DNA from: Cryoendolithus antarcticus
Lineage: Eukaryota; Ascomycota; Dothideomycetes; Cladosporiales; Cladosporiaceae
NCBI GenBank assembly: GCA_002077065.1
Contig: NAJO01000014.1
Location: 496,001-560,000 of the forward strand
Length of the DNA stretch: 64,000 nt
Direction: 5' to 3'
The notes under the pieces are model-generated. The model made no database searches. It was not told the origin of the DNA and saw only the letters and a program-made list of their open reading frames with translations. Below, piece after piece: positions 10,497-20,699 of this stretch; the stretch's first letter is position 1, and each line of letters begins with the position of its first letter. The translations under genes and the position numbers were made by a program.

Positions 10497-11618
10497 TCAC
10501 CCTCTCAACGGCAGCACATGCTGCACCCCCGTCCCCTGTCTACACAACGGACACATCGGCTGCTCCCTCAGCCATTCCGTCACGCATGTCCAGCAGAAGA
10601 CGTGGCCGCACGTCGTTACTGACGGATCCTTCATGGGCTCGAGACAGAGCGTGCATTTCCTGGACTGCTTGCCGGAGATGTATTGTAGTTGCTCGGGGTC
10701 TTCGAGATCCACAACCGGTTCAGGATGGTAGGGTGTGGACGTGATGTGCGCTAGATGCCGTTTCTGCGCAACCGGATCGCTACTCGACGGCGCCGGGATG
10801 GGTGCCAAAAGTGTCGCATCCGGCATCGTCCCGATCTCCACGCCGCCATCTATCACCGCGCTTCCAGCTTGCGGTGTTATCGGCACAGCGGCATTAGCAG
10901 AATACACCATCTGCACGTGCAGATATCCTTGCACGACTAGCTGCGCGGCTAGTAGGACTCCCAGGACCTCATACCCAGCTCGCTGCGACGAGGGCTCAAT
11001 CTTCCGCGTGAAGATGTAGCGGAGATTGAAGAGGCGTTTCGAAAGCGTGTAGTAGGCGCCTGTGAAGTAGAAGGTCGCTAGTACGAGTGCGGAGAGCAAA
11101 GAAGGGGAGGTGAGAGTGTCCAGATGCTCGAGGATGTATGTAGACAGCTGGTGCGTTGTGGTGGGCTTGTTCGAGGCGTTTCGGCCGAGGATAGCTTCGA
11201 GTTTCGCTCTCAGTCGCCGCCGGAAGGACGGTAGTATCCGGATCAAGCCATATGGAAGAAGGACCGATGACAGAATGTATGCGCTTCGACGTAAGAGGGA
11301 GGGTAGCCGGTGGGTTGAGGCGTGGATTTGGACTATATCTGTGTACTCCTCCCCCAGCGTCCGATTCCCAAGGAACGTCGTGAGCGACAGATACAGCAGC
11401 TCAGTGAACGTCCGGGATTCGTTCTCCCAGTTGTGGACTGTGCGTGTGCCATAGAAGGAGCGGAGGATTGCTTGAAGCTGGAGGAGGAGGTGGGATTGGA
11501 AGTAGGCGTCCTTCTGGTGGGAGCGGATTATGTCCGGGCTTGAGGCGAAAGGATAGTGAAACGATTGGAGAGCGCGTTTGCCGCTGCTGAGTGGCGCGTC
11601 GCGAACGTGGTCTGACAT
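10497..11618 (-). CDS. PEX10: Peroxisome biogenesis factor 10 (RING E3 ligase)
   Basis: A single exon of 373 residues. The N-terminal part matches the Pex2/Pex12 amino-terminal region: several hydrophobic segments including a LPSLLRRSAYILSSVLLPYG stretch, then TLSKRLFNLRYIFTRKIEPSSQRAGYEVLG-type sequence. A C3HC4 RING occupies residues 322-359 (CTLCLEP...TCGHVFCWTCV...CPLCR). PEX10 forms the peroxisomal RING complex with PEX2 and PEX12 that ubiquitinates the PEX5 import receptor. Length and domain order are normal for a filamentous fungus. Its stop codon lies about 100 bases from that of the aminopeptidase, so the two genes converge tightly. Confidence 0.93.
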   Translation of the reverse strand: MSDHVRDAPLSSGKRALQSFHYPFASSPDIIRSHQKDAYFQSHLLLQLQAILRSFYGTRTVHNWENESRTFTELLYLSLTTFLGNRTLGEEYTDIVQIHASTHRLPSLLRRSAYILSSVLLPYGLIRILPSFRRRLRAKLEAILGRNASNKPTTTHQLSTYILEHLDTLTSPSLLSALVLATFYFTGAYYTLSKRLFNLRYIFTRKIEPSSQRAGYEVLGVLLAAQLVVQGYLHVQMVYSANAAVPITPQAGSAVIDGGVEIGTMPDATLLAPIPAPSSSDPVAQKRHLAHITSTPYHPEPVVDLEDPEQLQYISGKQSRKCTLCLEPMKDPSVTTCGHVFCWTCVTEWLREQPMCPLCRQGTGVQHVLPLRG

Positions 11619-12264
11619 GATGGTGGTAATGTAATAGCTTGTGGCGCGTTACCTTGCGATCTCGTCTGAAGCTCATATCAACCTGCCGAGGCTCACTATG
11701 AAGGTGCGGCCCGTCTCTCCGCCCGCTGCAGAACCGACCACCAGGTTCATCTACGACAAACCAACTTCACCATCGCCATTACTACCATACAATGCTATGA
11801 GTCCACACTTCGCCATCGCTCACGCCAGTAAAACCATGACAGGCGAACAAGTATCATCATCTTCGTGTCCGAGACAACCAAGTCGGCAGCTTTACGATGT
11901 AGAGATCCGTGGCCAAGCCCGGCACGCGCGGCGGAGAACGATTAAGCAATTGCTCAGCCGTGCAGCTGTGAGAGCAGGATCCCTGTGAGATTCGCAGCTG
12001 GCCACCGACGAGATGCGGCAGAACATAGTGCCGTGAGGCGGAAGTTGTAATGACCTGACAGCACAGCGCGACATCGTCGTCATGAGATCCATTGTTACCA
12101 CGTCCATGATGAGCATCGGAGTGCGCTGCGCTCACTCATGAGTATCTCATAGGTAAAGTACTCTGTAGCGATCCCTTTCACTGATCTACACACTCAACAA
12201 TACTCGCTACCCAGACCAGCCTTCTCTCTATTCCATCCTCAGTCCCCCAAACAAAAAAATCACA
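11619..12264. other. Intergenic between PEX10 and Ala/Ser-rich gene
   Basis: A divergent promoter region of about 645 bases. A small ATG frame on the plus strand (11698-11988, 96 residues, basic C-terminus) is present but has no recognisable feature and may be chance. Confidence 0.4.
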
Positions 12265-12910
12265 ATGCAGATCAAGGGCCTCATCGTCCTCTCGGCCGCT
12301 GGCCTCGCCATGGCGCAGACCTCACTTCTTGGTGACCTCACATCTGCAGTCGGCGGCGGAGCTACCTCTCTGCTCTCCTCGGCGGTGAGCGGTGCCTCGA
12401 GCGCTGCAAGTGGTGTTGAGTCCTCCGTGGTCAGCGGAGCATCATCCGCTGCTGGGACACTCACAAGCGGTGCCGGTAAGCCCTCAATCTTAAAAGTCGT
12501 TGCAATCTTGCACCGAGCTGACTACGATCATACAGCTGGTGCCCTCTCGTCAGCTACAAGCGGTGCCTCGTCTCTTGCCGGTGGAGCTACATCCGGTGCA
12601 GGTAAGCACAATCCACTGCTCACCTCTGCCCAGTCCCATTTACTCATCCCTTCCAGGTAGCGCCCTCTCAAGCGCAACATCCGGCGCTGCAGGCGTAGCC
12701 TCGAGCGCTACCTCAGGTGCTGCTGGCGCCGCATCCAGCGCGACTTCAGGTGCCGCCGGCGGCTTGTCAAGCGTCGCGGGCGGAGCAAGCTCGGCCGCCG
12801 CCTCCGCTACGAGCGCTGCCGGATCCGCCACGAGTGCTGCTGGAGCTGCAGGTATCACAGCTGCGCCGCTGTTCATGTTGGCTGCCGGCGGCATGATGGC
12901 TTTGTTGTAA
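12265..12910 (+). CDS. Secreted Ala/Ser/Gly-repeat protein, probably GPI-anchored (paralogue 1)
   Basis: Three exons: 12265-12475, 12536-12601 and 12657-12910, giving 176 residues. Both introns are phase 1, start with GTAAG and end with CAG. The protein has a signal peptide (MQIKGLIVLSAAGLAMAQ) and then consists almost wholly of degenerate repeats around SSATSGAAG. It ends in a hydrophobic tail (APLFMLAAGGMMALL) after small residues, as in GPI-attachment signals. There are no cysteines. A cell-wall or surface role is inferred from composition. Exon 2 is exactly 66 nt, and both introns interrupt after a SGAG motif. The next gene (13252) has the same structure and signal peptide start, so this is a tandem duplication. 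Confidence 0.8.
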
Positions 12911-13251
12911 AGGAGCAATGTTGAAAGGGAGATTTGGATCAGCGGAGCTGGTGCTGAGTCATGCGAAGGTCTGTGCGAGACTTTCGAAACGCGTAAACCG
13001 TGGCGCGGTTCCTCGGAGCAGAAAGTTGCACGGCGTTGTCGTGGCTGATGTCATGGGCCCGGTGTTTATACAGGGGATTCTCACCAGGATCCAAATACGT
13101 GTAGGACAAGGCTGAGCAAGGCGATGTTACTATTGTTACCTTCAATTTCCAGATCTTCAGCATCACTCATCCTTCTACGACTCTCCACCATCCTCTCGAA
13201 CTCATACCCTTTCTTACCCTTGAGTCTTCGTATCGCGCAATCTTCGACATC
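12911..13251. other. Spacer between the two Ala/Ser-rich paralogues
   Basis: About 340 bases with the 3' end of paralogue 1 and the promoter of paralogue 2. Nothing else is recognised. Confidence 0.5.
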
Positions 13252-14014
13252 ATGCAGATCAAGCAACTCCTCCTACTAGCTCCTGCCGCTCTCGCGGCCG
13301 CGCAATTCGATGCGATCACCTCTGCCGTTGCTGGTGTAGCCACCTCAGTCATCACTGAAATTGCCAGTGGAGCTACGTCTGTCGCTGGAGATGTCACGAG
13401 CGGCGCCGGTAAGCATTTCATTCTCGCGCCTAGACTCTTTCAATACTAACGTATTCATCCAGCCGGTGCAGCTTCTACTGCTCTAAGCGGTGCCTCATCC
13501 GTTGGTGGTGACGTGACAAGTGGCGCTGGTAAGGCTCCGTGATCCCTGACACGAACATCACAACACTGACAAGTCTGCTCCAGCCGGTGCCTTCTCCACA
13601 GTCACGTCCGGTGCCGACGGAGCCTTGTCCACCGTGACATCAGGCGCCGAGTCCGTAGCCAGCGACGCCACCTCTGGCGCAGCCGGTGCTTTCTCGACCG
13701 TCACTTCCGGCGCAGACGGAGCTTTCAGCACAGTCACATCTGGTGCTGATGGCGCTCTGTCAACGGCTACCTCAGGTGCTGCTTCGGTAGGCAGTGCTGC
13801 TACTTCTGGCGCTGCTGGGGTCGCTTCGACGGTTACATCTGGAGCTGCGGGTGTTGCCTCGACTGCTGCGAGCGGTGCGTCGAGCGCTGGTGGAGCTGCT
13901 ACTAGTGCGGCTGGGAGTGCGACGAGCGCTGCTGGGGCTGCGGGGGTTACTGCTGTGCCGGTGTTTGTTGGGGGGTTGATGATGGCGGCTGGTGGTATGG
14001 TTGCGTTGTTGTAG
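13252..14014 (+). CDS. Secreted Ala/Ser/Gly-repeat protein, probably GPI-anchored (paralogue 2)
   Basis: Three exons: 13252-13408, 13463-13528 and 13584-14014, giving 217 residues. The first intron carries an ACTAAC branch site. The signal peptide (MQIKQLLLLAPAALAAAQ) shares its first residues with paralogue 1. The body is repeats of the type FSTVTSGADGA, and the end is a hydrophobic tail (VPVFVGGLMMAAGGMVALL) suited to GPI attachment. The middle exon is again 66 nt, and both introns are phase 1 after SGAG. The last exon is longer than in paralogue 1 because it holds more repeats. No enzymatic domain is visible; a structural wall protein or surface coat is the best guess. Confidence 0.8.
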
Positions 14015-14557
14015 GAAATGCATCGCGTCAAGCGTAGACATTGGTAAGGAGTGCAGGGAGTCAACGGTTCGGACTACTAAAGTATACACTGGCGGTGGGC
14101 ACGGAAGATAGCGCTGTACACGTACATGATAGTGTATCATAGACCCAGAAGAGGAACTTCTCTAGACTGCCTGCCGCTCCAGCTTTCGATCTAGCCGATT
14201 GCACCCGACGCACTAGCCAAGCAAATCTCGATGAAGAAACACATGAGAGACACTCAAAAGTGGACGAGCGGTCAAGCGAATAGACACTTGGAAGTATAGC
14301 AACGAAATGCATATCTCGACTCTGCCCGCATGATTGTCGATGTTGCAGAGCTCTCCAATGCCAGATGTCACATCGTGGAAATAGAGTTACCGTGCATGTT
14401 CTTCCCAGCCAATCAGCGTTCAGCGGAAGGCAAGCCTCTCCTCGTCGACGCCCATCCAGAAGCAACACCACCACGCATCGCCATCACCTCCCACCACTCC
14501 GCTCCACCCTCTCCGTACACACCGGCAGTCTCAAGCGCTGAGACTACCTCCGACAAT
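14015..14557. other. Intergenic upstream of cytochrome c1
   Basis: About 540 bases. Frames here are short and show no coding character. It should contain the cytochrome c1 promoter. Confidence 0.5.
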
Positions 14558-15810
14558 ATGTTCGCTCGAACATCACTGCGCACCGCGCGCGCATTCGGCA
14601 ATGCGAAGACCGGGGCGACACGGACTGTGGTGAGTTTTGAATACACGCAATGGTGGAAGGGAGCTTTGAATGTGCCTACATACGTGATGGGCACATGCTC
14701 AGCGCCATGAGGAAGCTGTGGTGTACATATGGGAGCTGACAGACACGGTTCAACAGCGCAATGCCTCGTCCCAGTCTTCCGCCGAATCCGCTCCCACATG
14801 GAAGAACACCGCCACTCTGTCTGCGTCTACGGTCCTCGCCATTGGATCGTGCACGTGGTACTACACGCAGTTCGGCCGCACCGCGCACGCTATGACAATG
14901 CAAGAGGAAGGGTAAGAGACATGAAATCCCGCCACCACAAACCGACGCGGGCAGACGGAGAAAGCAAGACCTCATACTAACAACACGCAGCCTCCACGCC
15001 ACACCCTACCCATGGGAGCACGAGAAGTTCCTCAAGACCTACGACCACGCTGCCCTCCGCCGCGGTTTCCAAGTCTACCGCGAAGTCTGCGCCTCCTGCC
15101 ACTCCCTCAAGCGCATCCCCTGGCGCACATTGGTCGGCACCATGATGACAGTCGACGAAGCCAAAGCCCTCGCCGAAGAGAACGAGTACGACACCGAGCC
15201 CAACAATGAGGGTGAGATCGAGAAACGCCCAGGCAAGCTTTCCGACTATATTCCTTCGCCGTACAAGAACGATGAGGCTGCGCGCGCGGCCAACAACGGT
15301 GCTCTGCCTCCAGATCTCTCATTGATGGTTAAAGCCCGCCACGGCGGCTGCAACTACATCTTCTCGTTGCTGACAGGGTACCCCGAGGAGCCTCCAGCCG
15401 GTGCCGTTGTGCAGTCCGGCCTGAACTTCAACCCTTACTTCCCTGGTACCGGCATCGCCATGGCGCGCGTTCTCTACGATGGACTCGTGGACTACGAGGA
15501 CGGCACGCCGGCTACTACGTCTCAGATGGCCAAGGACGTTGTGGAGTTCCTGAACTGGAGCGCTGAGCCGGAGATGGATGATAGGAAGAAGATGGGATGG
15601 AAGGTCATGGCTATTGGAAGTGTGCTGTTTGCGTTGAGTGTGTGGATTAAGAGGTACAAGTGGAGTGTTGTTAAGACGAGGAAGTTGCAGGTGAGTTTTG
15701 CTGATGAAGGTATGGGTTGAGGGGTGGCGATACTGACTTTGGTGTAGTACAACCCGCCTGCGTTGACTGGACTGCCGAACAAGATGAACCCTCGCCAGGC
15801 TCGGCGATAG
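14558..15810 (+). CDS. CYT1: Cytochrome c1, heme protein of respiratory complex III
   Basis: Four exons: 14558-14629, 14757-14911, 14991-15690 and 15748-15810, giving 329 residues. The N-terminus (MFARTSLRTARAFGNAKTGA) is a mitochondrial presequence, followed by a hydrophobic sorting segment (TLSASTVLAIGSCTWYY) that directs the protein to the intermembrane-space side. The heme-binding motif CASCH lies at residues 109-113, in the family context REVCASCHSLKRIPW. The axial Met region is FPGTGIAMARVL. A C-terminal transmembrane helix (WKVMAIGSVLFALSVWI) ends in KRYKWSVVKTRK. It passes electrons from the Rieske protein to cytochrome c. The first intron (127 nt) is about twice the usual size here. 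Confidence 0.95.
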
Positions 15811-16387
15811 AGGGTACTTGAGGAAGTGATGTGGAGATGGAGCTGGGGATGCGGGAATTTGGCAAGGCGAGAGTTCGACGTGTACAGTCTGCTTTAGCGT
15901 CTCTTCCCTTGTGTCATGTGACAATAGTTGAGACAATGCACTGCTGATCCATTTGACCCTTTCCCAAAGCACATGGCTTCCAGTACGCGGAACAAAGCAC
16001 CTGCCGTGAGCTCAGGTGGGTCTTGCGGATCTTACTAGAATGTTAGAACACTACCTTCACTTATAATGAGCTGTCATGCTGGAGTGCGGCGCAACAATGT
16101 ATGTGTTGAGTGGTGGGTCTGGGTGGTCTTACAGCTGCCGAACGATTTCGCGGCGGTGTTGGTGAACGCGTGAGCAGACAGGAGACTTTGACAGAGCGGT
16201 GAGGGTGCATCCTCTCGTTGACGCTATGGTCCTGAGTGTGAAGGCTGAAAATTGGACGGAATGGTGATATGCCAGGAATGATTCACGAATAGAGCATACC
16301 GCAACACAACTATCGGTCCCCTGCTACCACTACTATCTCTAGTCTACACTATGCAACAACGTCGACCAATTCACACTTCTCCATCTC
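15811..16387. other. Intergenic, convergent
   Basis: About 575 bases between the cytochrome c1 stop and the stop of the first zinc-finger gene. No gene or repeat is seen. Confidence 0.5.
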
Positions 16388-16934
16388 TCACCCCAATCTC
16401 TGCGCAGCATTCCGCATCGCTGACTTACCATGCAACTCCCGTCCCTCGCGACAAGTACCCAGATGGCCGACCAGCTCCGTCAGTGTCATATGCATAGTGA
16501 TCTCGCAAGTAACTTCGCGGCAGGTGAACCTCCAGTATGGCTGCTTGTGGACGGCGAGGACGTGGTCGGTTAACTTATCGGCTCTAGAGAAGGCTGGAGG
16601 AGTAGTGCCGTGCTTGAAGCACCCGACGGCTGGACAGATGACCTTCTTGGCGACGTCGTGGACTGACGCGACGTGACGAAGGAGGTCGGCGTTGCGGGTG
16701 AAGAAGGCGTGGCAGTTAGCGATAGGACATTGGTACGGGCCGCACTTTAAGGCTATTGGTCTAGAAGATGATGAGAGTCATTTTTTTTTACTGCGGCACT
16801 CACCCAGCCCTCTGGCCATTGGCATGAGGGAAGAGATATGCAGCTTCGCGCGCGAGTACAGAACGTCCGACCCAATCGTCGTCTCCTAGTTCAAGAAGTG
16901 TGCATTGCGTCGCATATGAGGCGTTGGTCGACAT
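16388..16934 (-). CDS. Small C2H2 zinc-finger protein (tandem copy A)
   Basis: Two exons on the minus strand, 16934-16804 and 16760-16388, around a 43-nt intron (GTGAGT donor, TTCTAG acceptor, an A-run inside); 167 residues. An N-terminal block (ELGDDDWVGRSVLAREAAYL) is shared with copy B. Three zinc-finger-like units follow: CPIANC-x12-H-x4-H, CPAVGC-x18-H-x4-H and CREVTC-x13-H-x3-C. The tail GRELHGKSAMRNAAQRLG is also shared. The first finger is standard; the second has six extra residues relative to copy B; the third ends in Cys, so it is C2HC. The role is unknown; nucleic-acid or protein binding is inferred from the fingers. Because exon 1 is short and spliced, it is easily missed as a single frame. 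Confidence 0.78.
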
Positions 16935-17109
16935 CGTTGATTGGCTGCAGATCGAGGCAGCCTGGTGAGGGGGCGTTCGAAGGGCGTTGAAAGGGCGCTG
17001 AAAGGTTGTTGGCTTGGTCTGGATGCGCTGGCGGGACGCTGAGCTTGGCGATCAGCTGTCAGCTCTGTGGTCAGCTTTGCGTGGGAAAAGGCGCGAAACG
17101 GTTCGAAAT

Positions 17110-17215
17110 CTGGGTCGGGGGACCAGCGTGATCTTATGTCTGCGTTACAGTCACGTGCCAAGAAAGTCGCTGGACCCACTCTGAGAAAGGGCGTTCGCTG
17201 TGAAACTGCGGTTCT
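17110..17215. promoter_or_regulatory. Duplicated upstream region with CACGTG box (copy A)
   Basis: A stretch about 180-280 bases upstream of copy A that matches 18138-18241 upstream of copy B, including ATCTTATGTCT, TCACGTGCC (17151-17159), GGACCCACT and AAGGGCG. The palindrome CACGTG is the classic bHLH or Cbf1-type site. Its retention in both copies suggests a conserved control element; which factor binds is unknown. Confidence 0.5.
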
Positions 17216-17447
17216 GATTGAAGAGTACGGCTATAGGTTGTGGTCGATCTCGCACGTGTTGGTCGAACAGTACCGTTAAAGCAGAAGAGGCTGATGCTAA
17301 GCACGTGAGGAGTCCTGCTTCAGAACCTGTGATTGATATCTCGTCCTACACTACCGTGTCTACGTAAGGCTCTCCATTGTCGAGTAAGTCTCTGTGCACT
17401 GTGTCTTAACCCATTGCGCGCCAGCGATGCTAAGACGAGACTACTTC

Positions 17448-17977
17448 TCAAGACAACCTCTGCCCAGCGTTCCTCAAGGCCGACCTACCATGCAACTCCC
17501 GCCCCGCCGAACAGATTTCCAGATGCGCAGCAAAGTCAGCCAAGGGCATACCTGTAGGTTTGCCTTCTTGACATTCAGTGGCCTGGCATATGAACTTCCA
17601 TCTCGGCTGATGGTGAACAGCGAGGACATGATCTGTCAACTTGTCCACGCGGGGCTTTGTCGATGAGCACCCCCCTGCTGGACAGACGTAGTGCTTATTC
17701 TTCTCGTGAACTGAGTCGATGTGACGAAGCAGGTCGGCGTTGCGGCTGAAGGTGCTTCGGCAGTTGGATGCAGGGCATTCATGCTTCAAGCTGTCCCCTG
17801 ATCGAGATGTGCATGGACTAGAATCCTCCTCGTTAGCATCCTTTTTTTTAAGCGTACTCACCCGCTCATCTGCCCATCTGCTCGGGAGAACAGATATGCA
17901 GCTTCGCGCGCAAGTACGGAGCGTCCGACCCAATCGTCCTCTTCGAGCTGCATGAGCGTGCAGTGTGTCGAATGCAT
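17448..17977 (-). CDS. Small C2H2 zinc-finger protein (tandem copy B)
   Basis: Two exons on the minus strand, 17977-17862 and 17817-17448, around a 44-nt intron (GTGAGT donor, GCTAAC branch, TTCTAG acceptor); 161 residues. The shared N-terminal block is QLEEDDWVGRSVLAREAAYL. The fingers are CPASNC-x12-H-x4-H, CPAGGC-x12-H-x4-H and a third C-x4-C...H-x3-C unit. The tail is GRELHGRSALRNAGQRLS. Aligned with copy A, the codon matching the copy A start is ATA here, so the start has moved five codons downstream to the ATG at 17977 (a further ATG lies at codon 9). Intact frame, intron and fingers argue that both copies are functional genes. Confidence 0.78.
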
Positions 17978-18137
17978 GGCGTTCGTTGCTATCGCTGATT
18001 GGTCGTACCGTGCAGGTGGAAGAAGGCAACCTCGCTGGCGGGGCGTGCTTCAGCTGGAAGGGCGTCGTAGAGCTCCGCGGACGGTGATCTTGGCGGTTGA
18101 GTCCGTATAGTAAATAGTGCAAAATCGTGAGAAGACT

Positions 18138-18241
18138 GGGTTGGGGGAGGAGCTGAATCTTATGTCTCCTTTACAACGGTCACGTGCCTGAGGAGTCGCG
18201 GGACCCACTTCGAGGAAGGGCGCTCACGGCGAGGTCGTTGG
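18138..18241. promoter_or_regulatory. Duplicated upstream region with CACGTG box (copy B)
   Basis: Counterpart of 17110-17215; the TCACGTGCC box is at 18180-18188, about 203 bases upstream of the copy B start (about 217 in copy A). Homology between the two flanks shows that the duplicated unit included the promoter. Confidence 0.5.
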
Positions 18242-18416
18242 CTCATGCAGCCCCAGGTCTGTATCCTCACCGCCATCCGTGCTCGACTGCGCATCGGTCC
18301 CACCTCGTACTTTCGTCTGCGTGCTCATGAAGGAGGCCTAAGTTGTCAAGCATACAATCTCTACGAACGTCGCCGCTAACCAACGGTCCTCATCGCAGGC
18401 GCTTCTGACGACTACC

Positions 18417-20699
18417 TTACTCAATTTTCTTCTGCCCCTTAACAACCTTCGTCTGCGCACTAGCATGCTTCCTCAACTCCTCCGGCACCCTCGAAATCTC
18501 ACTCTTCTGCATCATCAACCGCAACTCATACATCACATCCGCGTCCTCCTGCCCCAAGAAAGTAATAGCCACGCCCGTCTTCCCCGCTCGCCCAGTCCTT
18601 CCAATACGATGCGTGTAATTCTCAATACTACTCGCCATGTTGTAGTTCACGACAAGACTAACGTCAGGAACATCGATACCTCGCGCCGCGACGTCGGTAG
18701 CGATGAGGACGTTGGCGGAGCCGGATCGCAAGGAGGCGAGTGCGGCTTCGCGCTGGTCTTGCGCTTTGTTGCCGTGCATTGTGACGGAGTTGTAGCCCAT
18801 ACGGGAGATGTCGCGGGCCACGGCGTCGCAGTTTCGTTTGGTGTTGACGAAGACTATGATCGGTGGAGTGAATTCCCGAGAAGCGAGGATCTCGTTGAGG
18901 CGCTTCTTGCGCTTGTCTTCGCCTGAGATGAACTCGACGCGCTGCTCAACAGTATCCACAGCTTCACCGAGGTTGCCGATAGTGACTATAGCCGGGCGGC
19001 GGAGATATCTTCGCGCGATGCGTTCCACGGCTGCGGGCATAGTGGCTGTGTACATCATCGTCTGGCGATACCTGTCCTTCCCGCCCAAAGTCCGGGACAT
19101 TGCCACCGCGTCCTCGGCATCCTCGGTGTCGGGTTTTTCGTTATTGACTGGGAGGGCGTTGAGGATTCGATTCACGCCTTCTTCGAAACCCATGTCGATC
19201 ATGCGGTCGGCTTCGTCCATGATAACGTAGCAGCACTGGGACAGCACCAGCACGCGCCGATCGATGCAGTCTACTAGACGGCCGGGCGTAGCGATGATTA
19301 TCTCGGCGCCGTCGCGCATGTTGTAGGATTGCTCTTCAATGCTGTGGCCACCCACTAGGGACACACATTTGAAGCCGAGGGGAGTGGCGAACTTCCTTGC
19401 CTCGATCTCGATTTGCTGGGCTAGCTCGCGGGTCGGGGCAAGGATGATGGCATAGGGGCCATCGTTCTTGGTTGCGTCGTTCAGGGGTGGGAGGTCGGAG
19501 ATGTAGACTAGTAAGGGCAGAAGGAAGGCAGCTGTTTTACCAGACCCGGTCACGGCGACGCCGATAAGATCGCGGGACTGCAGGGCCACTGGTATGGCGG
19601 CTCTTTGCACAGCTGAAGGCTCTGTGTAGCCGACTTGGTCGACGATGTCCAGCAATCGCTGTGGCAAATGCGACTCCTTCCAGCTTCGCATCGGATTCGG
19701 AATGTTGCCACCCTTCGAAGCAATGTTGAAGTCCTCCTTGAAGATTCGCCAATCTCGTTCCCGCATCTTCTCCAGCGGCTTCTCGCTCCAGTGCTTCTCG
19801 ATCGTGTTCCTGCCGCCCTCCTCTCTCCTCCTCCGATGCGCTTCGATGATCTGCGCAGCGCGCTCTCTTCCAGTCTCTGGATCTCGCTCTGCTAGTGACT
19901 GCGCGTACTTCTGCACCTGCTCATCACTAGCATCATCCGTATACCCTCCCAGCTTACCCCGTCCGAAGAAAGTATTCTCCTGCCGATTCTGGTAGATGGG
20001 GTTGTAGTCTTGACTTGTGTCTTCCTCAGTATTCCACTCGAAGTTGAACTTCTTCTCCGTCGTCCGCTTTCGTTTCTTCTTGGCAGAGAAGTTCGAGACT
20101 TGAGTGTCTGCGCCCATGTAGCGTGTGCGGATGATATTGGCTTCGACCTCTTCTGTTCCGCGTGGTTTGGGAGGTGGAGGAGGCTTCATTTCGAAGCCCT
20201 TCTTCGCGAGCTCGAGGGCTGGCTGTGGTGCTCGCATTGCGCGTGGTCCCGTAGGCATTCCCCTGGGGCCTGTGGGCACATCGCGGTGGCTGCCGTTGAC
20301 GCCGTTGGGCGCGTTACCATTGACATGCCCGTTCGTGTGGCCATTCGCAGCTCCGTTCGCTCTCCCATTGATCTCAGGTTTAGATGTCGCAGCTTCTTGC
20401 TCCTGCTTTAAGCGTTCACGCTCCTTCTTCGACATGAACCGGGGTTTCGCAGCAGCTTCATCAGCAGCCTTCTTCTTGGCGAGCAGCTCCTCAATACTGA
20501 TCGGCTGAGGCTTCGTTTTCGTCGCCCAGCCGATCTTCCGCTTCTTGAGATTCGGTCCAGCATCCTCAGCCTCCTCGCTCTGTGCTATAGGCGGCGCAGG
20601 TGGGGGTGGAGGGGGTAGTTCGTCGCTTGTCGGGGGCGGAGGCGGAGGTGCGAGTTCATGTGAAGGTGGCGGTGGAGGAGGAGGCGGCGGGTCCTCCAT
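18417..20699 (-). CDS. PRP28: DEAD-box RNA helicase Prp28 (U5 snRNP, pre-mRNA splicing)
   Basis: A single exon of 760 residues from the ATG at 20699; four further in-frame codons upstream contain no ATG. The N-terminus is a Pro-run region (PPPPPPPPPSHELAPPPPPP), then a charged region with KKRKIGWATKTKPQPISIEE and KPRFMSKKERERLKQE, typical of Prp28. The helicase core has the Q motif region (YTEPSAVQRAAIPVAL), Walker A AVTGSGKT, PTRELAQQ, MDEADRM as the DEAD box, YTATMP in place of SAT, and HRIGRTGRAGKTG as motif VI. Prp28 helps exchange U1 for U6 at the 5' splice site. It is head-to-head with the PDX3 gene, with starts only about 260 bases apart. Confidence 0.95.
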   Translation of the reverse strand: MEDPPPPPPPPPSHELAPPPPPPTSDELPPPPPPAPPIAQSEEAEDAGPNLKKRKIGWATKTKPQPISIEELLAKKKAADEAAAKPRFMSKKERERLKQEQEAATSKPEINGRANGAANGHTNGHVNGNAPNGVNGSHRDVPTGPRGMPTGPRAMRAPQPALELAKKGFEMKPPPPPKPRGTEEVEANIIRTRYMGADTQVSNFSAKKKRKRTTEKKFNFEWNTEEDTSQDYNPIYQNRQENTFFGRGKLGGYTDDASDEQVQKYAQSLAERDPETGRERAAQIIEAHRRRREEGGRNTIEKHWSEKPLEKMRERDWRIFKEDFNIASKGGNIPNPMRSWKESHLPQRLLDIVDQVGYTEPSAVQRAAIPVALQSRDLIGVAVTGSGKTAAFLLPLLVYISDLPPLNDATKNDGPYAIILAPTRELAQQIEIEARKFATPLGFKCVSLVGGHSIEEQSYNMRDGAEIIIATPGRLVDCIDRRVLVLSQCCYVIMDEADRMIDMGFEEGVNRILNALPVNNEKPDTEDAEDAVAMSRTLGGKDRYRQTMMYTATMPAAVERIARRYLRRPAIVTIGNLGEAVDTVEQRVEFISGEDKRKKRLNEILASREFTPPIIVFVNTKRNCDAVARDISRMGYNSVTMHGNKAQDQREAALASLRSGSANVLIATDVAARGIDVPDVSLVVNYNMASSIENYTHRIGRTGRAGKTGVAITFLGQEDADVMYELRLMMQKSEISRVPEELRKHASAQTKVVKGQKKIE

